DNA of 64,000 nucleotides from DRGT01 sp035685445 (GTDB lineage Archaea; Thermoproteota; Nitrososphaeria; Nitrososphaerales; Nitrosopumilaceae): NCBI GenBank assembly GCA_035685445.1, contig DASSAK010000074.1:1-64000 (forward strand). Direction: 5' to 3'. Positions 1 to 9,468 of this stretch are shown here, in pieces. The translations under genes and the position numbers were made by a program. How positions within the stretch are numbered: position 1 is the first letter of the stretch; each line of letters opens with the position of its first letter. The notes beneath the pieces are model-generated. The model was given only the letters and a program-made list of their open reading frames with translations. It was not told the origin of the DNA and did no database searches.

Positions 1-434
1 TCTCGTTGAAGGTTTTTTGAGCTTTCCTTTAAAATTTCTGAAATGTCAATTGGCATGTATTCAACATGATCATGTAGTCTATTGAAAATATCCAAAAGCA
101 GCCTAGTTTTTGTTGAAGAACCGCTTCCAAGTTCGACTAACCTGAATTGTTTATCAATATGCTGAAGTAGATCGTCTTTGAGTGTTTTTAGAATTTTAAT
201 TTCAGTTCTTGTGAGATAATACTCTGGCAAAGAACAGATTTTCTCAAATAGCATAGAACCAGTTTTGTCATAAAAGAACTTGGGGTTGATGTATTTTTGT
301 TCCTGATTTAGGCTCCGCCGTATTTCTTCAGCAAAGGTTTCTTCTGATTTTACAGAGTCTGGCTTGAAATAACTTACAGTAGAGTCTATCTGATATTCAG
401 AGTATCCCAATTCTTGTATGGTGTTTGTACTCAA
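1..434 (-). CDS. egtD: EgtD-like SAM-dependent histidine methyltransferase (5' part only)
   Basis: The N-terminal ~144 residues of a gene that runs off the left edge of the window. Reading leftwards from a TTG at 434, the protein contains FFYDKTGSMLFEKI, LPEYYLTRTEIKIL, the SAM-binding motif VELGSGSSTKTRLLLD and then YMPIDISE. This is the order and spacing of the Methyltransf_33 family, whose best-known member EgtD trimethylates histidine in ergothioneine synthesis. The catalytic C-terminal half, which reads the histidine substrate, is outside the window, so the substrate is inferred. The gene is divergent from the ABC ATPase at 532. An ATG at 450 exists in another frame, so TTG is the only sensible start. 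Confidence 0.8.
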   Translation of the reverse strand, partial: MSTNTIQELGYSEYQIDSTVSYFKPDSVKSEETFAEEIRRSLNQEQKYINPKFFYDKTGSMLFEKICSLPEYYLTRTEIKILKTLKDDLLQHIDKQFRLVELGSGSSTKTRLLLDIFNRLHDHVEYMPIDISEILKESSKNLQR

Positions 435-531
435 ATATGAAAGCGATCATTGTTTTGTAAATAAATGCTTTGCCAAATCTTTTGAAAAGCAATTCATATT
501 TCTTGATATAGTTCCAGTATAAACTAAGATC

Positions 532-1497
532 ATGGAAGAAATACTTAGAGTTGAGAATTTAAAAAAACATTTTGTTAAAAAGAGTATTTTTAGTTCACAG
601 GTTTCAATAGTAAAAGCAACTGATGACATTTCATTTAGTGTTAAAAAAAGAGAAGTGTTTGTTCTAGCTGGTGAATCAGGTTCAGGAAAATCAACAATTG
701 CCAAATTAATTTTAAGATCCATTCAACCAGACTCAGGAAAAATAATTTTTGAGGGGGAAGAAATTAAGGATAATGCCAAAAGCTTGCAAAAAATCAGAAT
801 GCAGTGCCAGATGGTGCACCAAGATCCTTATGATTCAATCAATCCCAGAATGAAGGTTTATGATATTGTTTCTGAACCATTAGAGATTCACAATGTTGGG
901 ACTAGTGTTGAAAGAAAAAACAGAGTTTTTGAGGTGTTAAAAGAGGTTAGATTAGAACCGGCGAAAGATATTGCAAAGAAATATCCTCACATGCTTTCTG
1001 GCGGACAACGTCAACGAATAGTTCTTGCTAGAGCATTAGCATTAAAACCCAAGATCATCATTGCCGATGAGCCAGTGTCAATGCTTGATGTTTCAATAAG
1101 AGCAGAAATTTTAGAATTGATGAATGATCTTCAGAAAAAGTATGGAATTACTTTTATTTACATTACACATGACTTAGCTACAGCAAGATATTTTGGTCAA
1201 CGAATTGCTATTTTGTATTTAGGGAAAATTGTTGAAATGGGTCAAATTGATGATGTGTTACTCCATCCAAAACATCCCTATACTCAAGCTCTAATTGATG
1301 CAATTTCAGAACCAGATCCTGAAAACCTACACAGAGAGAAAAAAATCAGAATCAATGATCCATTGGATATCGATGTCTATAAAGGATGCAGATTTCAAGC
1401 AAGGTGTCCTTATGCCATAGAAAAGTGCAAAGAAGAACCGCCCTTAGAAAAAATAGAAAATAACAGAGAGGTTGCCTGCTTTGTTAAATTGGAATAA
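532..1497 (+). CDS. Dipeptide/oligopeptide ABC transporter ATP-binding protein (OppF/DppF type)
   Basis: Cytoplasmic ATPase of a peptide/nickel-type ABC importer, 321 residues. It has Walker A GESGSGKST (47-55), signature LSGGQRQR (155-162), Walker B IIIADEP and the H-loop THD. The C-terminal oligopeptide-binding extension has the usual cysteine cluster (CRFQARCPYAIEKC). Length and tail match the F subunit, which normally pairs with a D subunit and two permeases; none of these lies next to it. The only candidate partner in the window is the solute-binding protein at 30569-33076, so pairing is inference. Its stop codon abuts the stop of the convergent DoxX gene. Confidence 0.9.
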   Translation: MEEILRVENLKKHFVKKSIFSSQVSIVKATDDISFSVKKREVFVLAGESGSGKSTIAKLILRSIQPDSGKIIFEGEEIKDNAKSLQKIRMQCQMVHQDPYDSINPRMKVYDIVSEPLEIHNVGTSVERKNRVFEVLKEVRLEPAKDIAKKYPHMLSGGQRQRIVLARALALKPKIIIADEPVSMLDVSIRAEILELMNDLQKKYGITFIYITHDLATARYFGQRIAILYLGKIVEMGQIDDVLLHPKHPYTQALIDAISEPDPENLHREKKIRINDPLDIDVYKGCRFQARCPYAIEKCKEEPPLEKIENNREVACFVKLE

Positions 1498-1917
1498 TTA
1501 CTGAAGAGGGCGTGGAATTTTTTTTGCTAAATGAGAAATTGAGACCCTTCCTGGGCCAGCCACAATGATTACAACACATGCTGCAAGCAACATCAAATCA
1601 ATCTCAAATCCACCATCACCTGTCAGATTTGATGCTTTTTTCACATAGAATATAGCTCCCAGCATTATGATTGAAAGAAGCGCTGCTGAGATTCTAGTCA
1701 ACACACCAACAATTAACAAAATTCCTGGAACCGTTTCAGCTAATGCAATAGGTATTTGCATTTCTGCTGGAAGCCCTAATGGCCCTGTCAGAAACCCAAC
1801 AAAACCAGGACCAAATTTTCCTGTGCCATGAGCTATAAAGATTACGCCAACAGCAGCTCTTAAACCCCAAAATGCAACGTCATGAAGTTTATTTTCTCGA
1901 AATTTCGCCTCAGCCAT
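1498..1917 (-). CDS. DoxX family membrane protein
   Basis: A 139-residue integral membrane protein with four hydrophobic segments. The typical DoxX opening is present: LRAAVGVIFIAHGTGKFG followed by a Gly/Pro-rich loop, then ETVPGILLIVGVLTRISA. DoxX proteins are small quinone-associated or redox-linked membrane proteins of uncertain function; the name comes from a subunit of the Acidianus thiosulfate:quinone oxidoreductase. No DoxD or other oxidoreductase lies beside it, so a specific role cannot be assigned. It is a single gene, convergent with the ABC ATPase. Confidence 0.85.
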   Translation of the reverse strand: MAEAKFRENKLHDVAFWGLRAAVGVIFIAHGTGKFGPGFVGFLTGPLGLPAEMQIPIALAETVPGILLIVGVLTRISAALLSIIMLGAIFYVKKASNLTGDGGFEIDLMLLAACVVIIVAGPGRVSISHLAKKIPRPLQ

Positions 1918-1996
1918 GAAAGTTTACTAATTAAAATTGAATCGAGGATTAATAAAAATTTTATTTACAATTAAACATAACATTATATAGACAAAA

Positions 1997-2173
1997 ATGA
2001 GTAAAAACGAAAAATTTCATCTTCCTAAAGATATAGATCTGGAATACAAAAAATTAGTTTTTGAATTAATAAAAAGAGAAAAACAAGGAGAAAAGATTGA
2101 TTTTGAAAAAGAATCAATTAGTTTTTGGAATAGAAAATTAAAAAAAGCTGTAAATAATCAAAAGTCAGATTAG
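1997..2173 (+). CDS. Small hypothetical protein (58 aa)
   Basis: A 58-residue, highly charged protein starting MSKNEKFHLPKDIDLEYKK with Lys/Glu-rich predicted helices and no cysteines or membrane segment. It begins at ATG 1997 just after an AT-rich stretch (TTATATAG at about 1983-1990). Its TAG stop overlaps the smc stop by four bases, tail-to-tail. I do not recognise a family. Support is the ATG, the regular amphipathic composition and the fit to the gap; it could be a lineage-specific small protein. Confidence 0.55.
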   Translation: MSKNEKFHLPKDIDLEYKKLVFELIKREKQGEKIDFEKESISFWNRKLKKAVNNQKSD

Positions 2174-5100
2174 GTCGTCATTGACTGCAATCGTTTATCT
2201 TTGTATGTAACAACATGAGAAACTCCATTTTTTGGAAATACTCCATAAATTAATTGAGCACGTTGTACGACAGAATCTTTTAATGACACCATCAAGAATT
2301 GACTTTCTTTTGATCGTTCTGCAAGGATTTTTCCTAATTTTTCAGAGTTTGGTGCATCAAGGTGAGCATCAACTTCATCAAACAGATAGAATGGAGACGG
2401 TTTGAGTTTCTGTAGTGCTAGAACAAAGACTACAGCGGCAAGTGTTTTTTCTCCTCCGCTAATTGATGTCGATTCTCTTTTTGGTTTATTTTGGAATTGG
2501 ATCAGGTAAGATATTCCAGAGGAGAAAATATCATCCTCATTTTGTAGTTCTAACCATGCATTTCCACCAGTCATTTTTGAGAAAATTGAACGAATTTCTT
2601 TATCTACTTTATCAAATGCATCAAGGAAGGTTTGTCGCTTATCCTTTTCAATTGATTCTATAAAGTGAACAATAGAGTTTCGTTCCTCTTCCAAAGAATT
2701 TTTCCTTGTGGACATTGAACGGTATCCTTCTGAAATTGTTAGATATGTAGCGGGTGCCTTTGCATTTAATTCAGTAAGACCTTTTTGCTCTGCAAACAAT
2801 GGTTGTAACAGCTCTGTAACATCAAATGTTTCTGCATTTTCATCTAATCCAAACGCATCAATAATTTTCTTAGTTGATTCCTCTCGCTCATACAACTCCT
2901 TCAAATCTCTTCTAAGAGAATCAGACTGTCTTTCAAGATTACTAGTCTCTTTTGTTAGAGATTTGTCACGTTCATTAAGTATCTTTAATTTTTCATCATA
3001 CTCTTGCAATTGAGATACTGAAGTACCAGAGGTGCTGATAATTTCTTGTTCTTTTTGTCTTAATGCAACTAATTCTTGGTTTGCTTTCTCTTTTTGTTTT
3101 TCTAAATCATCAATAGTATTTTCAATTTCCTGTTTTTCTAGTATTAGATCATCGTTTTCTTGCTGTAATGCTCGAATTTGGGATTTGCCGTGAGCATCTT
3201 TTGTGTTTAAGTTTACAAGTTCTGATGTTTTTTCGTTATGTACTATAATGATGCCAGTAAGTTGTTTTTGCAATTCTGCCTTTTTTTTATTTAATCTAGC
3301 AATTTCATGCGAAATTCTAATTTGCTCACCATCTTCATAGTTTTCCTTTACAATTGCAAGTCGTTGATTTAGTGAATCTACAAAAGAGCTTTGTTTTGCA
3401 ACCTCAGTTTCTAAATGTGCAATTCTTTGCCGTTGTTGTTCAATTCTACTAGTTAATGAATTCATTAATCTTTGTGTTCTTGAGATTTGATCACTCAGAT
3501 CAGAATTACGATGTTCGGCGGTAGCTAATTCTGTTTCAGACAATGATAATCTATCTTCATACTTATCAATTGTTTCATCTATCTTTTTTAATGAATTTTT
3601 TTTCTTTTGAACAAATTTTTTTAATAGTACAACAGATTGCAGTAGACCATCAATTGAGGTACTTTGAGAGATAATTTTTGTGAGATTAGATATCTTAGAA
3701 TTAATATCAACAACTACTGCACTAGATTTTGCTTCAAAGAACGAACCACTCAGTGAAACTGCTTTATATCCTTTCTTTGAAAGATCATGGGCAGACTCTT
3801 TTGATTCTGTAAGAACGACATTTCCAAAAAGAAATTTTTTGATAGGAGTAAATTTTGAATCACATTTAACATAATCAGATAATATTCCAATCACTCCCTT
3901 TTCATTCGGAGGATCTAGTTTGAATTTCGGGATTGCGTCTAGCGGAATAATTTTTAGTTTTGGCAGTTGTTTGTGCCTTGCAAATTCTGCTATATTGATT
4001 AAAGTAGTAAAATCTTTGACAACAATTGCCTTTATCCAATCTGATGAAGTGGCCATAATTGCATGCTCAAATTGCTTATCCCAAGTTATCATTTCATAAA
4101 CAATTCCCATTATTCCTAACTGATCAGCATCTTCTTTGAGTTTTGCAACAGTATAATCTTCATGCATTGTACCTTTTACAACTTTGATCTTTGTTTCAAA
4201 GTGTGTTGCAGCCTTGCTTGATTTTTCTAATATAGAATTAAGATCTTCAATATCTTTTTCAAATTTTATTTTTTTAGAATCAAATTCTGAGATTCTAGAT
4301 TTTAATTCTGTTACTGTAGATTTATGATTAGAAATTGTTGTTAGTAGTTTTTGTCTTAGTTGAACTAAATTCTGTTGTTCTTTTTCAATATCAATATTTT
4401 TAGAAGTGTTTTCTACAATTTTTTGTTCAAGTTCATTTTTTTCTGATTCAAATTTTTTTAAGGACAATTGTGCATCATGCAAATCTCCGGTAAGTTTCTT
4501 AATTTTTTGATCCACCTCACGCTTTTGTGATGCAGCACGAGATTGTTCTGCTGCAACTTTTTCAAGCGCGGAATCTATTATTTGTAGTTCAGTGTTAATT
4601 TTTTTCTTGTCAGCTCCTATTTTTTCAATCGATTCTTTTTGTTGAGAAATTTCGGATTCTATAGTACCACGTTGTTGTTGAATCAGTTCAATTTCTTCTG
4701 TTATTTGTGGAAATCGATTTTCAATTTGTATTATTCTTTTCTTCCTTGTTGCAACAGTACTGTTAATCTCTTCAAATTTATGCATTGCATCACTTAGTTC
4801 AGAGTCAATGGAAGCTTTTGCCTGGTTAAACTCATTAACCTCTTTCATAAAAGCAGATTTTTTTGTTTCTAGTTCTTCGATTTCTTTTTTGACCACAGCT
4901 AGCTCTTCATTAAATTTGGTAGATTCTGATTCTAACTCTCCAAGTGCTTGTTCTTTTGAAATTTTATTTGCCTTGATAGACTTCATCTTGTTTGCCGCAT
5001 CAATGGCATTTAGTCTTGCTACTTCTTTTTCAATAAAATCATGACGAAGTTTGAGATTTCTTTCTTCTTCAAGGTTATCAATCTGCTTTTTAACCTCACC

Positions 5101-5694
5101 CATTTTGGCCATAGCAACCTCAAGGCGTTGATCTGCGGTCTGTAGCTGTTTTTCTGCCTCTGATTTTTTCTCATCAAAATACGATAGGCCTACCAAATCC
5201 TCTATTACTTGCCTTTTTTCCTCAGAACTAAATTCGGATATTCTGGTAACTGTGCCTTGTTGAACAGCATTTAGTTGGTTTAAGCCTGCATTTGCCATAT
5301 CAAGAAGATCTAAAACCTGGCCTCGCTGTGTTTTCTTTTTGTTTAGATAATAGATGTTTTCTCCTTTATCGTCCATTTCTCTAGTAATTTCTACAGAGTC
5401 TGAATCTACAGGAATTTTTCTATCAGAGTTGTCAAAATGTACGCTCGCTCTAGCCATTTTTGGTCCGCGTCTTTGCGCGCCCTCAATATCATGTATAAGA
5501 GAACGAAGTTTATCTGCTCTCATGACTTTGGGTCTGTTTTCACCTAATGCAAAAATTATAGCATCTAAAATGTTGCTTTTTCCAGAACCATTTGGGCCAG
5601 ATATAGATACCAGACCTGGCTGAAAATCTATAGTAGTGTTCTTAAATCCAAATGATTTGAAGCCAAAAATCTCTACTTTTTTAATGTGAACCAA
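2170..5694 (-). CDS. smc: Chromosome segregation ATPase Smc
   Basis: Full-length (1174 residues) SMC protein that organises and segregates the chromosome as an ATP-driven coiled-coil dimer. The N-terminal head has Walker A GPNGSGKS (33-40) and the Q-loop region. Two long coiled coils flank a hinge at roughly 500-670. The C-terminal head carries SISGGEKT and Walker B FYLFDEVDAHLD. The order and length are typical of bacterial/archaeal Smc. Kleisin partners (ScpA/ScpB) are not adjacent; they are either outside the window or absent. The gene is transcribed alone, divergent from the nitrilase gene. Confidence 0.97.
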   Translation of the reverse strand: MVHIKKVEIFGFKSFGFKNTTIDFQPGLVSISGPNGSGKSNILDAIIFALGENRPKVMRADKLRSLIHDIEGAQRRGPKMARASVHFDNSDRKIPVDSDSVEITREMDDKGENIYYLNKKKTQRGQVLDLLDMANAGLNQLNAVQQGTVTRISEFSSEEKRQVIEDLVGLSYFDEKKSEAEKQLQTADQRLEVAMAKMGEVKKQIDNLEEERNLKLRHDFIEKEVARLNAIDAANKMKSIKANKISKEQALGELESESTKFNEELAVVKKEIEELETKKSAFMKEVNEFNQAKASIDSELSDAMHKFEEINSTVATRKKRIIQIENRFPQITEEIELIQQQRGTIESEISQQKESIEKIGADKKKINTELQIIDSALEKVAAEQSRAASQKREVDQKIKKLTGDLHDAQLSLKKFESEKNELEQKIVENTSKNIDIEKEQQNLVQLRQKLLTTISNHKSTVTELKSRISEFDSKKIKFEKDIEDLNSILEKSSKAATHFETKIKVVKGTMHEDYTVAKLKEDADQLGIMGIVYEMITWDKQFEHAIMATSSDWIKAIVVKDFTTLINIAEFARHKQLPKLKIIPLDAIPKFKLDPPNEKGVIGILSDYVKCDSKFTPIKKFLFGNVVLTESKESAHDLSKKGYKAVSLSGSFFEAKSSAVVVDINSKISNLTKIISQSTSIDGLLQSVVLLKKFVQKKKNSLKKIDETIDKYEDRLSLSETELATAEHRNSDLSDQISRTQRLMNSLTSRIEQQRQRIAHLETEVAKQSSFVDSLNQRLAIVKENYEDGEQIRISHEIARLNKKKAELQKQLTGIIIVHNEKTSELVNLNTKDAHGKSQIRALQQENDDLILEKQEIENTIDDLEKQKEKANQELVALRQKEQEIISTSGTSVSQLQEYDEKLKILNERDKSLTKETSNLERQSDSLRRDLKELYEREESTKKIIDAFGLDENAETFDVTELLQPLFAEQKGLTELNAKAPATYLTISEGYRSMSTRKNSLEEERNSIVHFIESIEKDKRQTFLDAFDKVDKEIRSIFSKMTGGNAWLELQNEDDIFSSGISYLIQFQNKPKRESTSISGGEKTLAAVVFVLALQKLKPSPFYLFDEVDAHLDAPNSEKLGKILAERSKESQFLMVSLKDSVVQRAQLIYGVFPKNGVSHVVTYKDKRLQSMTT

Positions 5695-5831
5695 TAAAAG
5701 ATGTTTTAGGATCAGTGGGATAATTGATTGCGAACAAGTTTAGTTGACAAACATGATAGATTTTTCCAAGTTTTTGGCTAGAAGAAAAAGCAAAGTGAAA
5801 CCTATCTATAATAATTCACAAAAATTTATGC

Positions 5832-6569
5832 ATGATAAAACTGGGCATGATTCAGACCTTTTCTTTTTCATCAAACCAACAAGGAATTAACAAGGTTTCA
5901 AAGATGTTAAAGGAATTAGGAAAGAAAGAGACGGATATTGTGTGTTTACCAGAACAATGGTTACACAATAACAAGATAGTAAAAATAGAAAAAGAGTTCG
6001 TAGATTTCAAAATTATCGCTAAAGATTACAACATGACTGTAATTACTGGAGCGTTTTACGAGCGTGAAAATTACAAATTTACAATTTCTTCACCAGTAAT
6101 TGGCCCCGATGGAGAAATCATTGGCAAGCAAGAAAAAATTCATCCATTTGATTATGAGAAAAAGATTGTACAGCCAGGAAGGAAAACCAAGGTTTTCAAT
6201 ACAAAATGCAAGTTTGGGATTATAATTTGCTATGATATGGTATTTCCAGATGTAGCAAAATCATTCGTAAAAAAGGGCGCAGAAGTACTTTTTTCCCCAA
6301 GCAGAATTGTCAGGCGTGGAATCGTTCCTTGGCACATGTATATTCAGGTTCGGGCTCTTGAAAACAGGGTTCCCATTCTTGCAGCAAATATGCAAAATCG
6401 AAGATTTGGTGGCAAAAGCATCATTGTTGATTTAGTTGAAAGGAAAAAAATCATTATTCCCAAAGTGGAAATATTGACAGGACAAAAAGCGATTAGAAAA
6501 AGATTTGATCTAAATAAGTATGATAAAAGTAGAGCAATTCGATATTCAGACTCTAGAAAGTTTTCTTAA
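5832..6569 (+). CDS. Carbon-nitrogen hydrolase (nitrilase superfamily)
   Basis: A 245-residue cytoplasmic amidase-like enzyme with the complete Glu-Lys-Cys triad of the superfamily: E41 in CLPEQW, K102 in EKIHPFD and C133 in IIICYDMVFPD. It lacks fused domains, so it belongs to the stand-alone branches that hydrolyse small amides such as omega-amides or N-carbamoyl compounds. The exact substrate cannot be read from sequence. The ATG at 5832 gives the standard MIKLGMIQ opening strand. It is followed by the convergent ino1 gene only two bases away. Confidence 0.88.
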   Translation: MIKLGMIQTFSFSSNQQGINKVSKMLKELGKKETDIVCLPEQWLHNNKIVKIEKEFVDFKIIAKDYNMTVITGAFYERENYKFTISSPVIGPDGEIIGKQEKIHPFDYEKKIVQPGRKTKVFNTKCKFGIIICYDMVFPDVAKSFVKKGAEVLFSPSRIVRRGIVPWHMYIQVRALENRVPILAANMQNRRFGGKSIIVDLVERKKIIIPKVEILTGQKAIRKRFDLNKYDKSRAIRYSDSRKFS

Positions 6570-6571
6570 TA

Positions 6572-7672
6572 TCAATTTTCTTTAACAAATTCTTCACAAG
6601 CAGTTTTTGCCTGTGGATCACTCATTTGTTTTAGAGGATGTTTCATCAAATATGCGCTGGCTGGGATTATAGGCCCTCCAATCCTTCTGTCCAGAGCAAT
6701 TTTTGCTAGACGAATTGCATCAATTACGATTCCCGCGGAATTTGCTTTGTCATCAACTTCCAACCTTACTTCCATATTATATGGAATGTTTGCCCATTGT
6801 CGTCCTTCAATTCTCATAAACATTAATTTTGTATTACCTAAAAAAGGAATAAAATCAGACGGTCCAACATAAATTTGATCATCATCTAATCTTTCATCTA
6901 ATTGACTTTGAACACTTTCGGTTTTAGAAATTTTCTTGCTAACTAATCGTTCTTGCTCTTTCATGTTTAAGAAATCTGTGTTTCCACCAACATTGATTTG
7001 GTATGTTTTTTCAATTTTAGTTCCACGATCGTTACACAGTCGTGCAAGTGTTCTATGAACAATTGTTGCTCCAACTTGTCCTTTTATGTCATCACCAACA
7101 ACTGGAATATTTTTTTCAGCAAATTTTTTGCCCCAAGATTCATCGGATGCAATAAATGATGGGATGCAATTTACAAACGCAGTATTAGTGTCAAGACACA
7201 TTTGTGCCCAAAATTGTGTTGCCTTGTCAGAACCTACAGGAAGATAAGAAACAATAATTTCCGTTCCCGTTTCTTTAATTATCTTTTTTATTTCTTCAGC
7301 AAGTTCTGATTCAGATTTACTACTTTTAATTGGTTTGACTCTATTTTCAACCCAAATTCCAACGCCGTCTAAAGCAGGACTTTCAAAGACTTTGGCATCT
7401 GTTTTTGGCATTTCGTCTTTTGTAATCCAATCTACCATGTTGGGGTATTCGTAAATTGCTTCATTGATTGTTTTTCCAACCTTATTTTCACCAACATCGA
7501 ATCCACATACAAAATCAATGTCATGAATACCATAACCGCTTAATTCTTCATGGATTATTCCAATTATTTTTTGTGATGGATTTTTCCTATAATACTCAAT
7601 CCCTTGAATTAATCCAGAAAAACAGTTGCCTATGCCCACCAAACCAACCTTAATTTTATCTGGCATTCGCAC
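6572..7672 (-). CDS. ino1: Inositol-1-phosphate synthase (myo-inositol-3-phosphate synthase family)
   Basis: Converts glucose 6-phosphate to inositol 1-phosphate with bound NAD+. In archaea it feeds inositol head groups of ether lipids and inositol solutes. The 366-residue protein opens with the NAD-binding GLVGIGNCFSGLIQG, followed by EYPNMVDWITKDE-type and NCIPSFIASDESW motifs and the conserved GDDIKGQVGATIVH block that carries an active-site lysine. The internal start MPDKIKVG (M3) is equally plausible. It is divergent from deoxyhypusine synthase across a 106-bp shared promoter region. Confidence 0.93.
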   Translation of the reverse strand: MRMPDKIKVGLVGIGNCFSGLIQGIEYYRKNPSQKIIGIIHEELSGYGIHDIDFVCGFDVGENKVGKTINEAIYEYPNMVDWITKDEMPKTDAKVFESPALDGVGIWVENRVKPIKSSKSESELAEEIKKIIKETGTEIIVSYLPVGSDKATQFWAQMCLDTNTAFVNCIPSFIASDESWGKKFAEKNIPVVGDDIKGQVGATIVHRTLARLCNDRGTKIEKTYQINVGGNTDFLNMKEQERLVSKKISKTESVQSQLDERLDDDQIYVGPSDFIPFLGNTKLMFMRIEGRQWANIPYNMEVRLEVDDKANSAGIVIDAIRLAKIALDRRIGGPIIPASAYLMKHPLKQMSDPQAKTACEEFVKEN

Positions 7673-7778
7673 TTTGTCCCCATTAGCTGGTTTAAAGTTT
7701 TCCTAACCATTAACAAACTTTTTGGAATAGTTTTTCCCATTAAGTCAGAATTTTATATCCGTATCAAAGTGTTCAATC

Positions 7779-8723
7779 ATGATAAAACCTGGTCGTCCAG
7801 TGAAAGATATTGAAATTACAAAAAATTCCAGCATAGATGAAATCTTTAATGAAATGTCACAGTCAGGAGGTTTTGAATCAACTAGTCTTTCAAGTGGATT
7901 AGAAATATTGGTCGAGATGATTTCAGATAAAAAATGTCTAAGATTTCTTTCGTGTGTAGCAGCAGTAATGTCTACTGGCCTTCGTGGAATTGTTAAAGAT
8001 ATGATTAAAAACAAATGGTTTGATGTTATGATTACCACTTGTGGGGCATTAGATCATGACATTGCAAGATATTTTTCAAATTATAAAGAAGGATCATTTA
8101 CAATGGATGATAATGAATTAGTTGGCCAAAACATTCACAGATTGGGTAATGTCCTTGTCCCAATGGAAAGTTATGGTCCAATTATTGAAGAAAAAATACA
8201 ATCATTTTTGGAAGAAGAATACAAATCAGGGACTAGAGAAATGTCAACTGCCGATATTTGTAAAATGATTGGAAAGCATCTTGGTGAAAATTCATTTTTG
8301 TATTGGGCATACAAAAATGACGTTCCTGTGATTGTTCCAGGAATAGTAGATGGTGCAGTGGGTAGTCAGATTTGGCTTTTTTCACAAAAACATAATGATT
8401 TTAAATTAAATCTCATAGCAGATTCAGTTCTTTTATCTGGCTTAATTTTCAAAGCAAAAAAATCCGGTGCATTTATGGTTGGAGGAGGGATATCAAAGCA
8501 CCATACTTTATGGTGGAATCAATATCGCGATGGTTTGGATTATGCACTTTACATTACTACTGCTCAAGAATTCGATGGGAGTCTGAGTGGGGCATTAGTT
8601 AGAGAAGCAATTTCATGGGGAAAGGTAACTCAAAAAGCAAAACAAGCTACTATCCATGCTGAAGTAACAACTATTCTGCCTTTCTTGTATTCAGCATTGC
8701 TTTCAAAAATTAAAGAGTCTTAA
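7779..8723 (+). CDS. dys: Deoxyhypusine synthase
   Basis: Transfers the aminobutyl group of spermidine to a lysine of translation factor aIF5A, the first step of hypusine formation. The C-terminal block GGGISKHH...DYALYITTAQEFDGS carries the catalytic lysine (K240), and GALVREAISWGKV follows, as in the family. At 314 residues it has normal length for archaea. It opens with a clear ATG and overlaps the following convergent flavin-fold gene by four bases. The aIF5A substrate gene is not in the window. Confidence 0.95.
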   Translation: MIKPGRPVKDIEITKNSSIDEIFNEMSQSGGFESTSLSSGLEILVEMISDKKCLRFLSCVAAVMSTGLRGIVKDMIKNKWFDVMITTCGALDHDIARYFSNYKEGSFTMDDNELVGQNIHRLGNVLVPMESYGPIIEEKIQSFLEEEYKSGTREMSTADICKMIGKHLGENSFLYWAYKNDVPVIVPGIVDGAVGSQIWLFSQKHNDFKLNLIADSVLLSGLIFKAKKSGAFMVGGGISKHHTLWWNQYRDGLDYALYITTAQEFDGSLSGALVREAISWGKVTQKAKQATIHAEVTTILPFLYSALLSKIKES

Positions 8724-9193
8724 GCAGTAATGCCAGAACTATGATCCCATGTAGAATAAAATTTTGGATTTAATTCTAAAATTACAGATGAGCCACTTTT
8801 GACTCCATTTAACAAAAATTTTGCAATTTCATTATCCAAACTTCCAGTATATTTCAACATAATTTTTTCAGCAATTGGCAACATTTGGTCAACTTGGTCA
8901 AAAATTTTCACGGTTGCTTTTCCTCTAACACCTTTGTAAGGAATCGTTTCATCGTCAATAGAAAAATACACATTGTTATTGTTTTTTATATTCTGAACTT
9001 TTTTTGATGTTTTGCTTGTTTCAATATATAATTTTTCATCATTATAAAAATACCAAACTGGATGAATATTAGGTTCAGAATTTTTATCGACGGTTCCTAG
9101 TTGAAGATTTAACTTACTTTTTGTCAGAAAATCAATTACTTGTTGTTGTGTTAATGCTGAGCCAAAACCTGGACTGGCATGTATTATTTTCAT
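8720..9193 (-). CDS. Pyridoxamine 5'-phosphate oxidase-like FMN/F420-binding protein
   Basis: A 157-residue split-barrel protein. The sequence KLNLQLGTVDKNSEPNIHPVWYFY and KLYIETSKTSKKVQNIKNNNNVYFSID matches the PNPOx-like fold used by FMN- and F420-dependent oxidoreductases. Since F420 synthesis genes are encoded in the same window, an F420H2-dependent reductase is possible, but nothing in the sequence settles which cofactor it binds. It is transcribed towards deoxyhypusine synthase, with a four-base overlap of the 3' ends. Confidence 0.75.
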   Translation of the reverse strand: MKIIHASPGFGSALTQQQVIDFLTKSKLNLQLGTVDKNSEPNIHPVWYFYNDEKLYIETSKTSKKVQNIKNNNNVYFSIDDETIPYKGVRGKATVKIFDQVDQMLPIAEKIMLKYTGSLDNEIAKFLLNGVKSGSSVILELNPKFYSTWDHSSGITA

Positions 9194-9199
9194 AGCATG

Positions 9200-9361
9200 T
9201 CATCCTTTTCTAAGAATGAATTGCATTAAAGCCTCTTTAGAGTATTCGATTCCATGTTCTTCAAGAGTATGTTTTCCAAATTCTGCGATCACTTCCTCAG
9301 TTTCACCTTCTGAAACAAAATCACACTCAAAGCCATAATCACTGCAAATCAGCTTAACCAT
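9200..9361 (-). CDS. DUF1059-like small protein
   Basis: A 53-residue protein starting MVKLICSDYGFECDFVSEG and ending in a helix containing HTLEEHGIEYSKEALMQFIL. The pattern C..YGFECDF..EG followed by ...FGKHTLEEHG resembles DUF1059, a family of 50-60 residue proteins described as putative metal-binding. It lies just upstream of the PNPOx-like gene on the same strand (6-base gap), so the two are probably cotranscribed. Function unknown. Confidence 0.75.
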   Translation of the reverse strand: MVKLICSDYGFECDFVSEGETEEVIAEFGKHTLEEHGIEYSKEALMQFILRKG

Positions 9362-9468
9362 GAGTAAGGTGGTTTTTGCACTGGAATAATAGTTTTCCCA
9401 AATACTTTACCATTTTATTCGTAGAATTTTTGAAAATTAATAAAAACGAATGATTTCTGTTATATCAT

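Noticed and set aside
5751..5888. 45-codon plus-strand frame starting MIDFSKFLARRKSK ahead of the nitrilase gene
   Set aside because: It overlaps the nitrilase start in another frame and its second half is low-quality sequence; probably chance in AT-rich promoter DNA.
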